Assembly: GCA_902589505.1 (NCBI GenBank)
Contig: CACITE010000009.1
Coordinates: forward strand, 1 to 44,364
Length of the DNA stretch: 44,364 nt
Reading direction: 5' to 3'
Source of the DNA: an uncultured Pelagibacteraceae bacterium
Lineage (GTDB): Bacteria > Pseudomonadota > Alphaproteobacteria > Pelagibacterales > Pelagibacteraceae
Positions 10,553 to 18,197 of the stretch are shown piece by piece. Numbering within the stretch: the stretch's first letter is position 1; every line of letters starts with the position of its first letter. The notes under the pieces were generated by a model. The model made no database searches. It saw only the letters and a list, made by a program, of their open reading frames with translations, and had not been told where the DNA came from. The position numbers were made by a program, and so were the translations under genes.

Positions 10553-11719
10553 TTATTGGGACAACTCTATCAATTTTTTATATTCAGTAAAGGTGCTCTG
10601 ACACATTTTATCAACATCAAATTTTTTTAATACATTTTTCCTACCTTCTATACCTAAAGATTTCAATAAATTATAGTTTTGTAGCATTACATTTTCTATT
10701 AAATTGGCTAAGTCTTGTGGATCATTATTTTTAAACAAATAACCTGTTTTATCTCTAATTATAGTTTCTTTTGAACCTCCTATATCACTAGCAATAATTG
10801 GAATTTCCATTGATTGCGCCTCTACAGAAACTCTTCCAAATGCTTCGGGAGAAGTAGAACAAGAGCAAACTAGGTTGCTTATAGCATAAGCAACGGGCAT
10901 TTCTTGACAGTGTTCAATAAATTTTATTACTTTATTCAATCTATGTTGCAGCACTAAATCAATAAGTTGTTTTTTGTAAACTTTTCTTCCTTGATCACTT
11001 CCGAGTATTATAGCTTCGAACGGCGGAATATTATTTTTTTCTGAAATAATTTTAATAGATTCTATAAATATTTTTTGTCCTTTCCAATTCGTTAGTCTTC
11101 CGGGTAACAAAATAATAAATTTGTTTCTGTCTATGTTGTACTGTTTAGAAAATTTATCCAATTTTATTGGTGAGATTTTTTTAGGATTAAAATATCCAGT
11201 ATTTATTCCCCTAAAAATAACTAAAAGTTTTCTTTTTTTTTCTAAAAAAAAATTCCCATAATTCTCGTTAATATGAGAAAAAATAAAATTTGAACCAGCG
11301 ATCACTAGATTTGATCTTACCATAATTGAATTATAAAATTTCTTTAATTTATTAGTAAAATTGTAAGTACCATGAAAAGTTGTTACAAATTTTCTAAAAG
11401 CTAGTCTTGTAGCAAACAAACAGGACCATGCCGGTGCTCGGCTTCTGGCATGAACAATATCAATATTATAAATAAGTATTATAAAAAAAATTATTATAGA
11501 ATTAAATAAAATCAAAATAGGGTTTTTTGATTGGACTGGTAGTTTAAACACTTTTACTTTTTTTTTGTCTATAAATCTAAGTAGTTCACCACCACTAGTA
11601 ATAATAAAAGATTTAGCGTTTTGCTCTGGCAAAAAATGCGCTAAATCATAACATCCTGTTTCGGCTCCCCCATACCCTAGCCTAGGTATTACTTGTAAAA
11701 CTTTGATATTTTTTTTCAT
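10553..11719 (-). CDS. GT4-family glycosyltransferase
   Basis: 388 residues. The N terminus VLQVIPRLGYGGAETGCYDLA is the acceptor-side glycine-rich loop of GT-B enzymes. The C-terminal donor domain has LLPGRLTNWKGQKIFIESI and the GT4 motif EAFGRVSVEAQSMEIPIIASDIGG with the conserved E-x7-E glutamates. It probably adds a sugar from a nucleotide-sugar donor during lipopolysaccharide or other surface glycan synthesis at the inner face of the membrane; donor and acceptor cannot be told. It is the first gene of the minus-strand run into thrS and stands back to back with the hydrolase at 11746, only 26 bases away. Confidence 0.88.
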   Translation of the reverse strand: MKKNIKVLQVIPRLGYGGAETGCYDLAHFLPEQNAKSFIITSGGELLRFIDKKKVKVFKLPVQSKNPILILFNSIIIFFIILIYNIDIVHARSRAPAWSCLFATRLAFRKFVTTFHGTYNFTNKLKKFYNSIMVRSNLVIAGSNFIFSHINENYGNFFLEKKRKLLVIFRGINTGYFNPKKISPIKLDKFSKQYNIDRNKFIILLPGRLTNWKGQKIFIESIKIISEKNNIPPFEAIILGSDQGRKVYKKQLIDLVLQHRLNKVIKFIEHCQEMPVAYAISNLVCSCSTSPEAFGRVSVEAQSMEIPIIASDIGGSKETIIRDKTGYLFKNNDPQDLANLIENVMLQNYNLLKSLGIEGRKNVLKKFDVDKMCQSTFTEYKKLIELSQ

Positions 11720-11733
11720 TATTTTAAAATAAT
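11718..11733. repeat. 16-base perfect palindrome between divergent starts
   Basis: ATTATTTTAAAATAAT is its own reverse complement. It overlaps the ATG of the GT4 gene and fills most of the 26-base gap to the hydrolase start at 11746. It could be an operator, or just chance in AT-rich DNA. Confidence 0.4.
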
Positions 11734-11745
11734 ATAGTATGTCAA

Positions 11746-12522
11746 ATGAATTACAAAAAATCTAAATATTTTACAATTCTAGGTAAAAGAAAAATTAAAT
11801 ATTTATTTATTAAAAAAAATAGCCAAATTACAGTAGTTTTTTTCCATGGTTTTATGTCAGATATGACTGGCTCAAAGCCTAAAATGATTAAAAGATTTTG
11901 TGCAAAACATAAATTTAACTTTTTGACGTTTGAATATTCTGGCCATGGCAAATCTACAGGAAAGTTTACTGAAGGAAATATAAGTCGATGGACGAATGAA
12001 GCAAAAAAATTAATCAAATCAAAAATTAAAAATAATCAAAATTTAATTTTTATCGGATCTAGCATGGGAAGCTGGATAGCATTAAATTTGCTCTTTGTTT
12101 TTAAGAAAAAAATCAAGGGATTTATTGGTATAGCATCTGCTCCTGAATTTTTGGAAAATATTATGTGGAAAAAATTTAATAAAAAAATTAAAAAAGAAAT
12201 AACTACCAAAAAAATCTATCATTTAGAATATGGAAATTATACTTATCCCATTACAAAACAGTTAATTTTTGATGGAAGAAAAAACAAAATTTTTAATAAA
12301 AAAATTAATTTTAAAATACCAATAACACTTTTTCATGGATTAAAAGATGATGTTGTCCCTTTAGTTTTTTCAAAAAAAGTATTAAAAATTTTTACTAAAT
12401 CAAAAAAAAAATTAATAAAAATTAAAACTGGTGACCACAGTTTATCAAGAAAAAGTGATTTAAAAAAAATATATAAGGAATTAAAATATATGATTTATAA
12501 CAACTTAAAAACTAAAGAATAA
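11746..12522 (+). CDS. Alpha/beta hydrolase (serine hydrolase)
   Basis: 258 residues, no signal peptide, so cytosolic. The alpha/beta-hydrolase landmarks are present: oxyanion-hole region FFHGFMSD near residue 33, nucleophile elbow GSSMGS with Ser106, acid Asp201 or Asp202 in HGLKDDVVP, and His231 in GDHSLS. The fold fits the S33/esterase-like group; the substrate (ester, thioester or peptide) cannot be predicted. It sits at the edge of the polysaccharide genes on the opposite strand to its neighbours, diverges from the GT4 gene, and its 3' end overlaps the convergent GT2 gene by 11 bases. It is very lysine- and A-rich, like the other island genes. Confidence 0.85.
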   Translation: MNYKKSKYFTILGKRKIKYLFIKKNSQITVVFFHGFMSDMTGSKPKMIKRFCAKHKFNFLTFEYSGHGKSTGKFTEGNISRWTNEAKKLIKSKIKNNQNLIFIGSSMGSWIALNLLFVFKKKIKGFIGIASAPEFLENIMWKKFNKKIKKEITTKKIYHLEYGNYTYPITKQLIFDGRKNKIFNKKINFKIPITLFHGLKDDVVPLVFSKKVLKIFTKSKKKLIKIKTGDHSLSRKSDLKKIYKELKYMIYNNLKTKE

Positions 12523-13465
12523 TTTCCCGAATCACATAATTTGGTCTGTTCTTAACTTCAAAGTAAATTCTTCCAACATATTCACCAATAATACCTAAAG
12601 CAAACATTACTAATCCTAATGATAAAGTTAAAATTAAATTAGTAAAAGTTATACCTTTTGGTACCTGCATGAAAGCAAAATCAACAATATTAAAAATTTG
12701 AAATATTTTTACTAAAAGTAAAAATGAAAAAAATAAAAAAGATAAAAAAGAAATAATAATACCTGTAACTAATACAAATCTTAAAGGTATTAAGGAAAAC
12801 GAAACAAAGCCATCTAACGCAAGTGCTGTTGCGCCAAAAAAAGAAAAATTAGTTTTTCCTGCGTATCTTTGATCTCTTTCGTACTCTATTCCTATTTGTT
12901 TAAAACCAACCCAGGATCTTAAACCTCTAATGAATAAATTTTTTTCGCCTAGATTGTTTAAATTTTTCACAACCCTCTTATTCATCAAACAAAAGTCACC
13001 TGCTTTTTTGGGAACTTCTATTTCACTTAATTTCGAATAAATTTCATAAAATAAATTATAAAATATTTTATTTATAAAATTTGCCTTTCTTTTACTTCTG
13101 ATGCCATAAACCACATCATAACCTTCTTTTATTTTTTCAACAAATTTTAAAATAATTTCTGGAGGATCTTGTAGATCGCCATCCATTACGCAGACATAAT
13201 CATTTTCTGAATATTTCAAACCAACTGATATTGCAGATTGGTATCCAAAATTTCTTGAAAGTGAAATTATCTTTACAGATTTATCTTGAGAATTAATTTT
13301 TTTAAGCAAATTAAGGCTGTCATCTTTTGAACCATTTTCTACAAATATTATTTCATATTTTTTTAAATTTAATTTTTTTATAACTTCTATAGTTCTTTTG
13401 TAAATTTCATTTATATTTTTTGACTCGTTATATGAAGGTATAACTATTGAAATACTATCAATCAT
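12512..13465 (-). CDS. GtrB-like polyprenyl-phosphate glycosyltransferase (GT2)
   Basis: 317 residues. The GT2 catalytic domain (about 1-220) begins SIVIPSYNESKNI and has the DGDLQDPPE acidic motif (DxD type) for metal and nucleotide-sugar binding. Two transmembrane helices follow (about 228-262 and 273-300), then EYVGRIYFEVKNRP, the layout of GtrB/DPM1-type enzymes that load a sugar onto undecaprenyl phosphate. It lies 9 bases after the SDR gene in the rfbH-cupin-SDR-GT2 unit. A plausible job is making a lipid-linked sugar donor for a GT-C enzyme such as the one at 16241. Which sugar is not visible. Confidence 0.88.
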   Translation of the reverse strand: MIDSISIVIPSYNESKNINEIYKRTIEVIKKLNLKKYEIIFVENGSKDDSLNLLKKINSQDKSVKIISLSRNFGYQSAISVGLKYSENDYVCVMDGDLQDPPEIILKFVEKIKEGYDVVYGIRSKRKANFINKIFYNLFYEIYSKLSEIEVPKKAGDFCLMNKRVVKNLNNLGEKNLFIRGLRSWVGFKQIGIEYERDQRYAGKTNFSFFGATALALDGFVSFSLIPLRFVLVTGIIISFLSFLFFSFLLLVKIFQIFNIVDFAFMQVPKGITFTNLILTLSLGLVMFALGIIGEYVGRIYFEVKNRPNYVIREIIL

Positions 13466-13474
13466 AAAATGTTT

Positions 13475-14401
13475 TTATATAATTGTTTTATAATAGTTTA
13501 TTGTTTTTACAAGTCCTTGGTTTAAATTAGTTTTGGGCTTCCAGCCCAAAAAACTGCGCACTTTGTTAATCGATGGGTAAAGTTTCATATTTTCGTTTTT
13601 TCTAAATGGAATTTTGTTAAATTGCGGTTTTCCCTGTTTCAAAATATTATTAATTTTTTTAATCAAAAATTTAACTGTAATAGGTTTTCCAGATCCTATA
13701 TTAAAAACTTCTCCCAATGCTCTCTTTTTTGTTAAGGACAAAATAATTGCATTAATTACATCATCAACATAGCAAAAATCTCTCAATTGGTTACCTTTGG
13801 AAACAGGGAATTTTTTTTTCTTTAAGCATCCACTAATGACCTGCGGTATCAATCTGTCGGTTTTTTGATATGGTCCATAAACCAAAAATAATCTTAAAGC
13901 AGTAGCTGGAAAATTTTCAGTTTTGCTTAGCATAATTAATAGATTTATGCTTGCAAGTTTTGAAAATGCATATGAAGTTATAGGATCTTCTTTGAAAGTC
14001 TCTTTTATAGGCGAAGTATTTTCTCCATACTCATCACATGTTCCTATGTGTAAATATCTTTTTAATTTATTTCTTTTTATTATTGATAATAAATTTATTG
14101 TAGATATAAAATGATTATCAATTACGGACTTACCTTTATAAAAAAATTTGCTGTGATCTATATAACCTCCTAAATTAACAACATAATCAAATGGTTTGTT
14201 TATTTTCTTTTTTAATAGATTAATTTTTTCATAGTCACAAAAAATATATTTTAAATTTTTATGTTTTAATTTTTTTTTTCTTTTTTTTAATGACAGACAA
14301 GTAACTTTTGAGCCAATTTTAACAAGTTTTTTAATTAGATTTGTGCCTATAAATCCGGTACCACCAACTACAAGAACAGAGCTATTTTTTAATCTAGTCA
14401 T
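13475..14401 (-). CDS. NAD(P)-dependent epimerase/dehydratase (SDR); candidate CDP-dideoxyhexose reductase
   Basis: 308 residues of an extended short-chain dehydrogenase. The Rossmann motif GGTGFIG is at residues 13-19, and the catalytic set is Thr121 (in GTCDEYG), Tyr144 and Lys148 (YAFSK). RDFCYVDDV and FNIGSGKPITV are typical of nucleotide-sugar enzymes. It follows a cupin 5-epimerase-like gene and an E1 3-dehydratase, the gene company of CDP-ascarylose (E1, epimerase, reductase), so reduction of a 4-keto-3,6-dideoxyhexose is my favoured guess; abequose, paratose or other epimerase roles remain open. Its start shares one base with the stop of the cupin gene (TAATG). It contains a T10-C-T8 homopolymer block near 14271-14288. 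Confidence 0.8.
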   Translation of the reverse strand: MTRLKNSSVLVVGGTGFIGTNLIKKLVKIGSKVTCLSLKKRKKKLKHKNLKYIFCDYEKINLLKKKINKPFDYVVNLGGYIDHSKFFYKGKSVIDNHFISTINLLSIIKRNKLKRYLHIGTCDEYGENTSPIKETFKEDPITSYAFSKLASINLLIMLSKTENFPATALRLFLVYGPYQKTDRLIPQVISGCLKKKKFPVSKGNQLRDFCYVDDVINAIILSLTKKRALGEVFNIGSGKPITVKFLIKKINNILKQGKPQFNKIPFRKNENMKLYPSINKVRSFLGWKPKTNLNQGLVKTINYYKTII

Positions 14402-14865
14402 TAATCAAATTGTTTATTAGAAATATTTTTGTCCCAATTATAAGGAATATCTTTATCAAAAGCTGACTTGCGTTTTATTTCAGTATCATCATATGGTAGG
14501 TCGGCGCAATTAGCTACTATTGCCGTTTTGTCACCTATTCCCATAAAGCCATTCCATATTAATGGTGGTACAGAAATTAGTTTGTAATTTTTTTGTGATA
14601 AAAAAAATTCTTGTACTTGTCCTTTAGATTTACTATTTGGTCTTACATCATACAAAACTAATTTTATTTCCCCGAATATAACAGCATAATTTAATGTCAT
14701 TTTCGAATGTAAGTGCCACCCCTTTATTTTATTAGGATGAACAGTTGAAAAATAAATTTCACCAAATTTAGTAAACGTTTTTGAATCTTTTCTAAGCATA
14801 TGCATTACTTTTCCTCTTTCATCTTCAATTTGCTTAAGCGGGGTAATTTTAATTCCTTCAATCAT
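14401..14865 (-). CDS. RmlC-like cupin, nucleotide-sugar epimerase family
   Basis: 154 residues, one cupin barrel. The segment KIKGWHLHSKMTLNYAVIFG corresponds to the RmlC active-site strand with its catalytic histidine (the usual form is RGLHxQ), and the later PPLIWNGFMGIG matches the PxGxxHGF turn but with Asn where RmlC usually has His. It is shorter than typical RmlC (about 180) and ends with YNWD. Known relatives include AscE, the 5-epimerase for CDP-ascarylose, and this is the role I favour from the neighbours: rfbH 5 bases upstream, SDR overlapping by one base downstream. A sugar 3,4-ketoisomerase is less likely because that family's signature is absent. Confidence 0.7.
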   Translation of the reverse strand: MIEGIKITPLKQIEDERGKVMHMLRKDSKTFTKFGEIYFSTVHPNKIKGWHLHSKMTLNYAVIFGEIKLVLYDVRPNSKSKGQVQEFFLSQKNYKLISVPPLIWNGFMGIGDKTAIVANCADLPYDDTEIKRKSAFDKDIPYNWDKNISNKQFD

Positions 14866-14870
14866 AATTA

Positions 14871-16184
14871 TTAATGAACAAAATCCTTTATTTGTTCAAC
14901 TACAAAATCCAATTCTTGGCTTGTTAAACCTGGATACAATCCGATCCAAAAGGTATTTTTCATAATCTCTGAGGTATTTTTTAAATTGCCAGATATTCTA
15001 AATTTTTTTTCTAGCATGTAAGGTTGTTTTGTTACATTGCCAGAAAAAAGTAAACGAAATCCTATTTTTTTTCTATCAAGATGTCTCAGTAATTCTGTAC
15101 GCGTGACTGAAGCATTAGTTCTGAGTGTAATCGGAAAGCCAAACCAAGATGGATCAGAGTTTTTAGTTGCTTCTGGTAAAATTAAAAATTCTTCATGTGA
15201 CTTAAGTTGATTATAAATATATCTAAAATTATTTTTTCTACTCACAATAAATTTTTTAACTCTATTTATTTGAGCTAAACCGCACGCAGCCTGCATATCT
15301 GTAATTTTCATATTATATCCTGCATGAGAGTAGATATATTTGTGATCGTAACCTTCTGGTAACTCCCCTAGTTTCCAGTTAAAACGTTTTCCACATGTGT
15401 TTTCTTTTCCTGGTTCACAAAAACAATCTCTTCCCCAATCTCTAAATGATTGAGCAATCATTTTAAGTCGTATATTATTTGTAAATACCGCTCCACCTTC
15501 ACCCATAGTAATATGATGAGCTGGATAAAAACTTAATGTAGCAATATCTCCAAATGTACCGACCATCTGATTTTCATATGTCGATCCAAGCGCATCACAG
15601 CTGTCCTCGATAAGCCAAAGATTTTTTTTATCACAAATAGATTTTACTTTTTTTAAATTAAAAGGGTTTCCCAAGGTATGGGCAACCATTATGGCTTTAG
15701 TTTTTGGAGTAATTGCTTCTTCAATAGCATTTTCATCTATATTATAAGTAGGAATTTTTACATCAACAAAAACAGGAACTGCTCCAAACTGAACAATTGG
15801 ATTAATGGTTGTAGGAAATCCTGCTGCAACAGTAATTATTTCATCAGACGGTTTGATTGCTCTTTCTTTAAGCTTTGAAGAAGTCAATGTAGAAAAAGCA
15901 ATTAAATTAGCTGAAGAACCTGAGTTAACAGTTATTAGTTGTTTAATACCTATAAATTTGGCAAGTTTTTTTTCAAATTCCTTATTAAATCTTCCTGCTG
16001 TAAGCCATCCATCTAATGAGGCCTCTACCATATTTTGTAACTCTAAATCACCAATAACTTTTCCTGTTGGAGGTATTGTGGTTTTTCCAGGTATAAATTT
16101 CCTTTTTTTAAATTCTAAATTGGAATATTTTTTTACTAAAGCTGAAATTTTATTTCTTATTTTTTTTTTTTGATCAGAACTCAT
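14871..16184 (-). CDS. rfbH: CDP-4-keto-6-deoxy-D-glucose-3-dehydrase (E1), RfbH/DdhC/AscC type
   Basis: 437 residues, aspartate-aminotransferase fold. E1 uses pyridoxamine phosphate and a 2Fe-2S cluster to remove the C3 hydroxyl of CDP-4-keto-6-deoxyglucose, the first step towards 3,6-dideoxyhexoses. Two E1 hallmarks are visible. The PLP lysine is replaced by His223 in SFYPAHHITMGEGG. Cysteines 196, 254, 256 and 264 form the exact Cx57CxCx7C cluster pattern, which the cluster-free ColD enzymes lack. It needs a reductase (E3, ddhD) and ddhA/ddhB for substrate; none is in the window. A run of 12 A falls at codons 5-9. It heads the unit rfbH-cupin-SDR-GT2 and diverges from the membrane protein at 16241. 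Confidence 0.93.
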   Translation of the reverse strand: MSSDQKKKIRNKISALVKKYSNLEFKKRKFIPGKTTIPPTGKVIGDLELQNMVEASLDGWLTAGRFNKEFEKKLAKFIGIKQLITVNSGSSANLIAFSTLTSSKLKERAIKPSDEIITVAAGFPTTINPIVQFGAVPVFVDVKIPTYNIDENAIEEAITPKTKAIMVAHTLGNPFNLKKVKSICDKKNLWLIEDSCDALGSTYENQMVGTFGDIATLSFYPAHHITMGEGGAVFTNNIRLKMIAQSFRDWGRDCFCEPGKENTCGKRFNWKLGELPEGYDHKYIYSHAGYNMKITDMQAACGLAQINRVKKFIVSRKNNFRYIYNQLKSHEEFLILPEATKNSDPSWFGFPITLRTNASVTRTELLRHLDRKKIGFRLLFSGNVTKQPYMLEKKFRISGNLKNTSEIMKNTFWIGLYPGLTSQELDFVVEQIKDFVH

Positions 16185-16214
16185 AAGATAAAATTATTTA
16201 TTACTCTTTACAGA

Positions 16215-16220
16215 TATAAT
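16215..16220 (+). promoter_or_regulatory. Candidate -10 box for the 16241 gene
   Basis: A perfect TATAAT lies 20 bases before the ATG at 16241, in the 56-base divergent gap with rfbH. No good -35 is visible, so support is partial. Confidence 0.4.
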
Positions 16221-16240
16221 GTATTATAAGTTATAAAAAA

Positions 16241-18100
16241 ATGAAATTAAACAATTTTCAGAAAAATTTCTTTATTTTCTTTTCGGTTATTGTCTCTGTT
16301 TTAGTGGCTACCTTGCTTTGGGAAAAGATATCTCTGCCATACGCTAATACAGAAAATGTTAGTGGAGCAATGGCATTAAGAGGTTATAACCCATCCAATG
16401 ATACAATACGGTATATTTTTTTTATATCTCTGCCGCTTTTTGTTTATCTTTTTTCAAATTATTTAATTAAAAATCAAACTATAAGAATAAGAGAACTTAT
16501 TTACGAAGAAGAAAAAATTTTAGAAAAAAATCATCCACTTATTATATTTTTTTTCTTCATATTCATAATTTTTATTTTTTTTGAATTTTTTTCAATTAAT
16601 TTTGATTTTTCCAATTATAAAATAGACCATGCACATGATGGAAATTACTTAGCGCCAGCGCAAAACTATTTAGCCACCAACAATCTTTGGACATCTTCAA
16701 TTCTAGTGCACGGAGCTTCAGATATATTTTACCCGGTGTTGATGTGGAAAATTTTTGGAGTTAAATCAATTGGTGCCATTAGAGTTTTTCCTATCTTTTT
16801 AATTTTATTTTTAAAAATATTGTGTGTCATACTTTCGTATCAGTTTACAAAAATTTTAAATATAAATAAAAACGCAAAAGTATTATTTTTTACAATTTTT
16901 ACTTCAATACTTATTTCAATGAGTCATTATAATTTTTTAGGCGCTGGTTATTATATGTCTCATAAAGATATCTATGTAATTTTATTTTTAGTTTTTTTTA
17001 TTGAATTATTTTATCGATCTAAATTAAGATTTTTATTTATAATTTTAACATGTTTAATTGCCACTATTTCTATCTTTCTTCAAATCGACAGAGGTTCTTA
17101 TATAAATTTGATTCTAATTTTCTATTTTTTATATTTAATTTTTGCAAAAAAGTATAATGATGCCTTTTTAGTTTTTATTTCTTTGGTGGTAGCTTGGGTG
17201 ATAGCTGTTAATTTAATAGGAGTTAATGAATTTAAAGCTTATCTGGAAAATTCTAAAATAATGGCACTTTCTGGTGAATTCATTCATGGCCTAAAATACC
17301 CGGAGCCATTTTTTTCTATAGGAGATAATCCCGATGGTGCCAGAGCTACTCGAGCACTTATACTTCAGCTCGTAGCTGGCCTTCTAACTTTAAATTGTTT
17401 AATTTCGAATAAAAATAAATTATTAAACTCTCAAAAAATATTTATACTTTTTTTGTTTTTTCTAAGTTTGATAATCTTCAAAAATGCATTAGGCAGATCC
17501 GATGGGGCTCATATAAGAGGATCTCATGATATACCTATACTGATAATATGTTTTTTTATCTTAAATTATTTGCTAATTTTTATAGGGGAAAGAAATCTTT
17601 TTAAAAACTTTTTTTCTGATAAAGGTGTTTTAGCTTTATCAATAATTTTTTTACTATTTTATTATGGCGCTAACCATAATAATTATAGGATTAATAATTT
17701 AAAAAATTATCAATATAACTTTATGCGCTTTATAAATCTGAATGATGAAATGTATTTAGATAAAAAAACAATTGAATTAATAGACCATTACAAAAAAATT
17801 TCCGAAATAGATAATTGCGTAGTAAATGTTACCTACGAGGATGCAATTCCTTTTCTCTTAAAAAAACCTTCTTGCACCAAGTATTGGACTGCGTGGTTGG
17901 CAAGCCCGGTATCTCTTCAAAAACACTACATAAATGAAATAAAAAAAATTCAACCAAATTATATTTTGTACTACTCGGATAATATTAAATGGGATGAATT
18001 AGAAATTTATGAAAGAATTGATTTAATTAACAATTATATTTTATCAAATTATGAGAAATTTGATGAGTTAAATGGTTATATTTTTTTAAAAAAAAAATAA
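16241..18100 (+). CDS. Polytopic membrane protein, GT-C glycosyltransferase-like
   Basis: 619 residues with about 13 hydrophobic helices (starting near residues 9, 50, 90 and so on to about 455) and a soluble C-terminal part of about 150 residues. Between helices 3 and 4 an extracytoplasmic loop contains KIDHAHDGNYLAPAQNYL. An acidic motif (DHAHD) in the first large loop is what GT-C enzymes use to take a sugar from a polyprenyl-phosphate donor. No named family was recognised, so it could also be a polymerase or ligase of surface glycan. It neighbours rfbH divergently and the radical SAM gene downstream after 97 bases. An A10 run sits at the last codons (about 18088-18097). Confidence 0.7.
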   Translation: MKLNNFQKNFFIFFSVIVSVLVATLLWEKISLPYANTENVSGAMALRGYNPSNDTIRYIFFISLPLFVYLFSNYLIKNQTIRIRELIYEEEKILEKNHPLIIFFFFIFIIFIFFEFFSINFDFSNYKIDHAHDGNYLAPAQNYLATNNLWTSSILVHGASDIFYPVLMWKIFGVKSIGAIRVFPIFLILFLKILCVILSYQFTKILNINKNAKVLFFTIFTSILISMSHYNFLGAGYYMSHKDIYVILFLVFFIELFYRSKLRFLFIILTCLIATISIFLQIDRGSYINLILIFYFLYLIFAKKYNDAFLVFISLVVAWVIAVNLIGVNEFKAYLENSKIMALSGEFIHGLKYPEPFFSIGDNPDGARATRALILQLVAGLLTLNCLISNKNKLLNSQKIFILFLFFLSLIIFKNALGRSDGAHIRGSHDIPILIICFFILNYLLIFIGERNLFKNFFSDKGVLALSIIFLLFYYGANHNNYRINNLKNYQYNFMRFINLNDEMYLDKKTIELIDHYKKISEIDNCVVNVTYEDAIPFLLKKPSCTKYWTAWLASPVSLQKHYINEIKKIQPNYILYYSDNIKWDELEIYERIDLINNYILSNYEKFDELNGYIFLKKK

Positions 18101-18197
18101 ATTATACTTAACTTAGCTTTTTCAATATTGTTGATAAAAGCTTAATAGATGATACAAATTATTGAGATTATAAAATTAAATTAGTGAATAAATTTAT

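Noticed and set aside
15678-16173. Plus-strand ORFs opposite rfbH
   Set aside because: Antisense frames of a conserved enzyme with no independent evidence.
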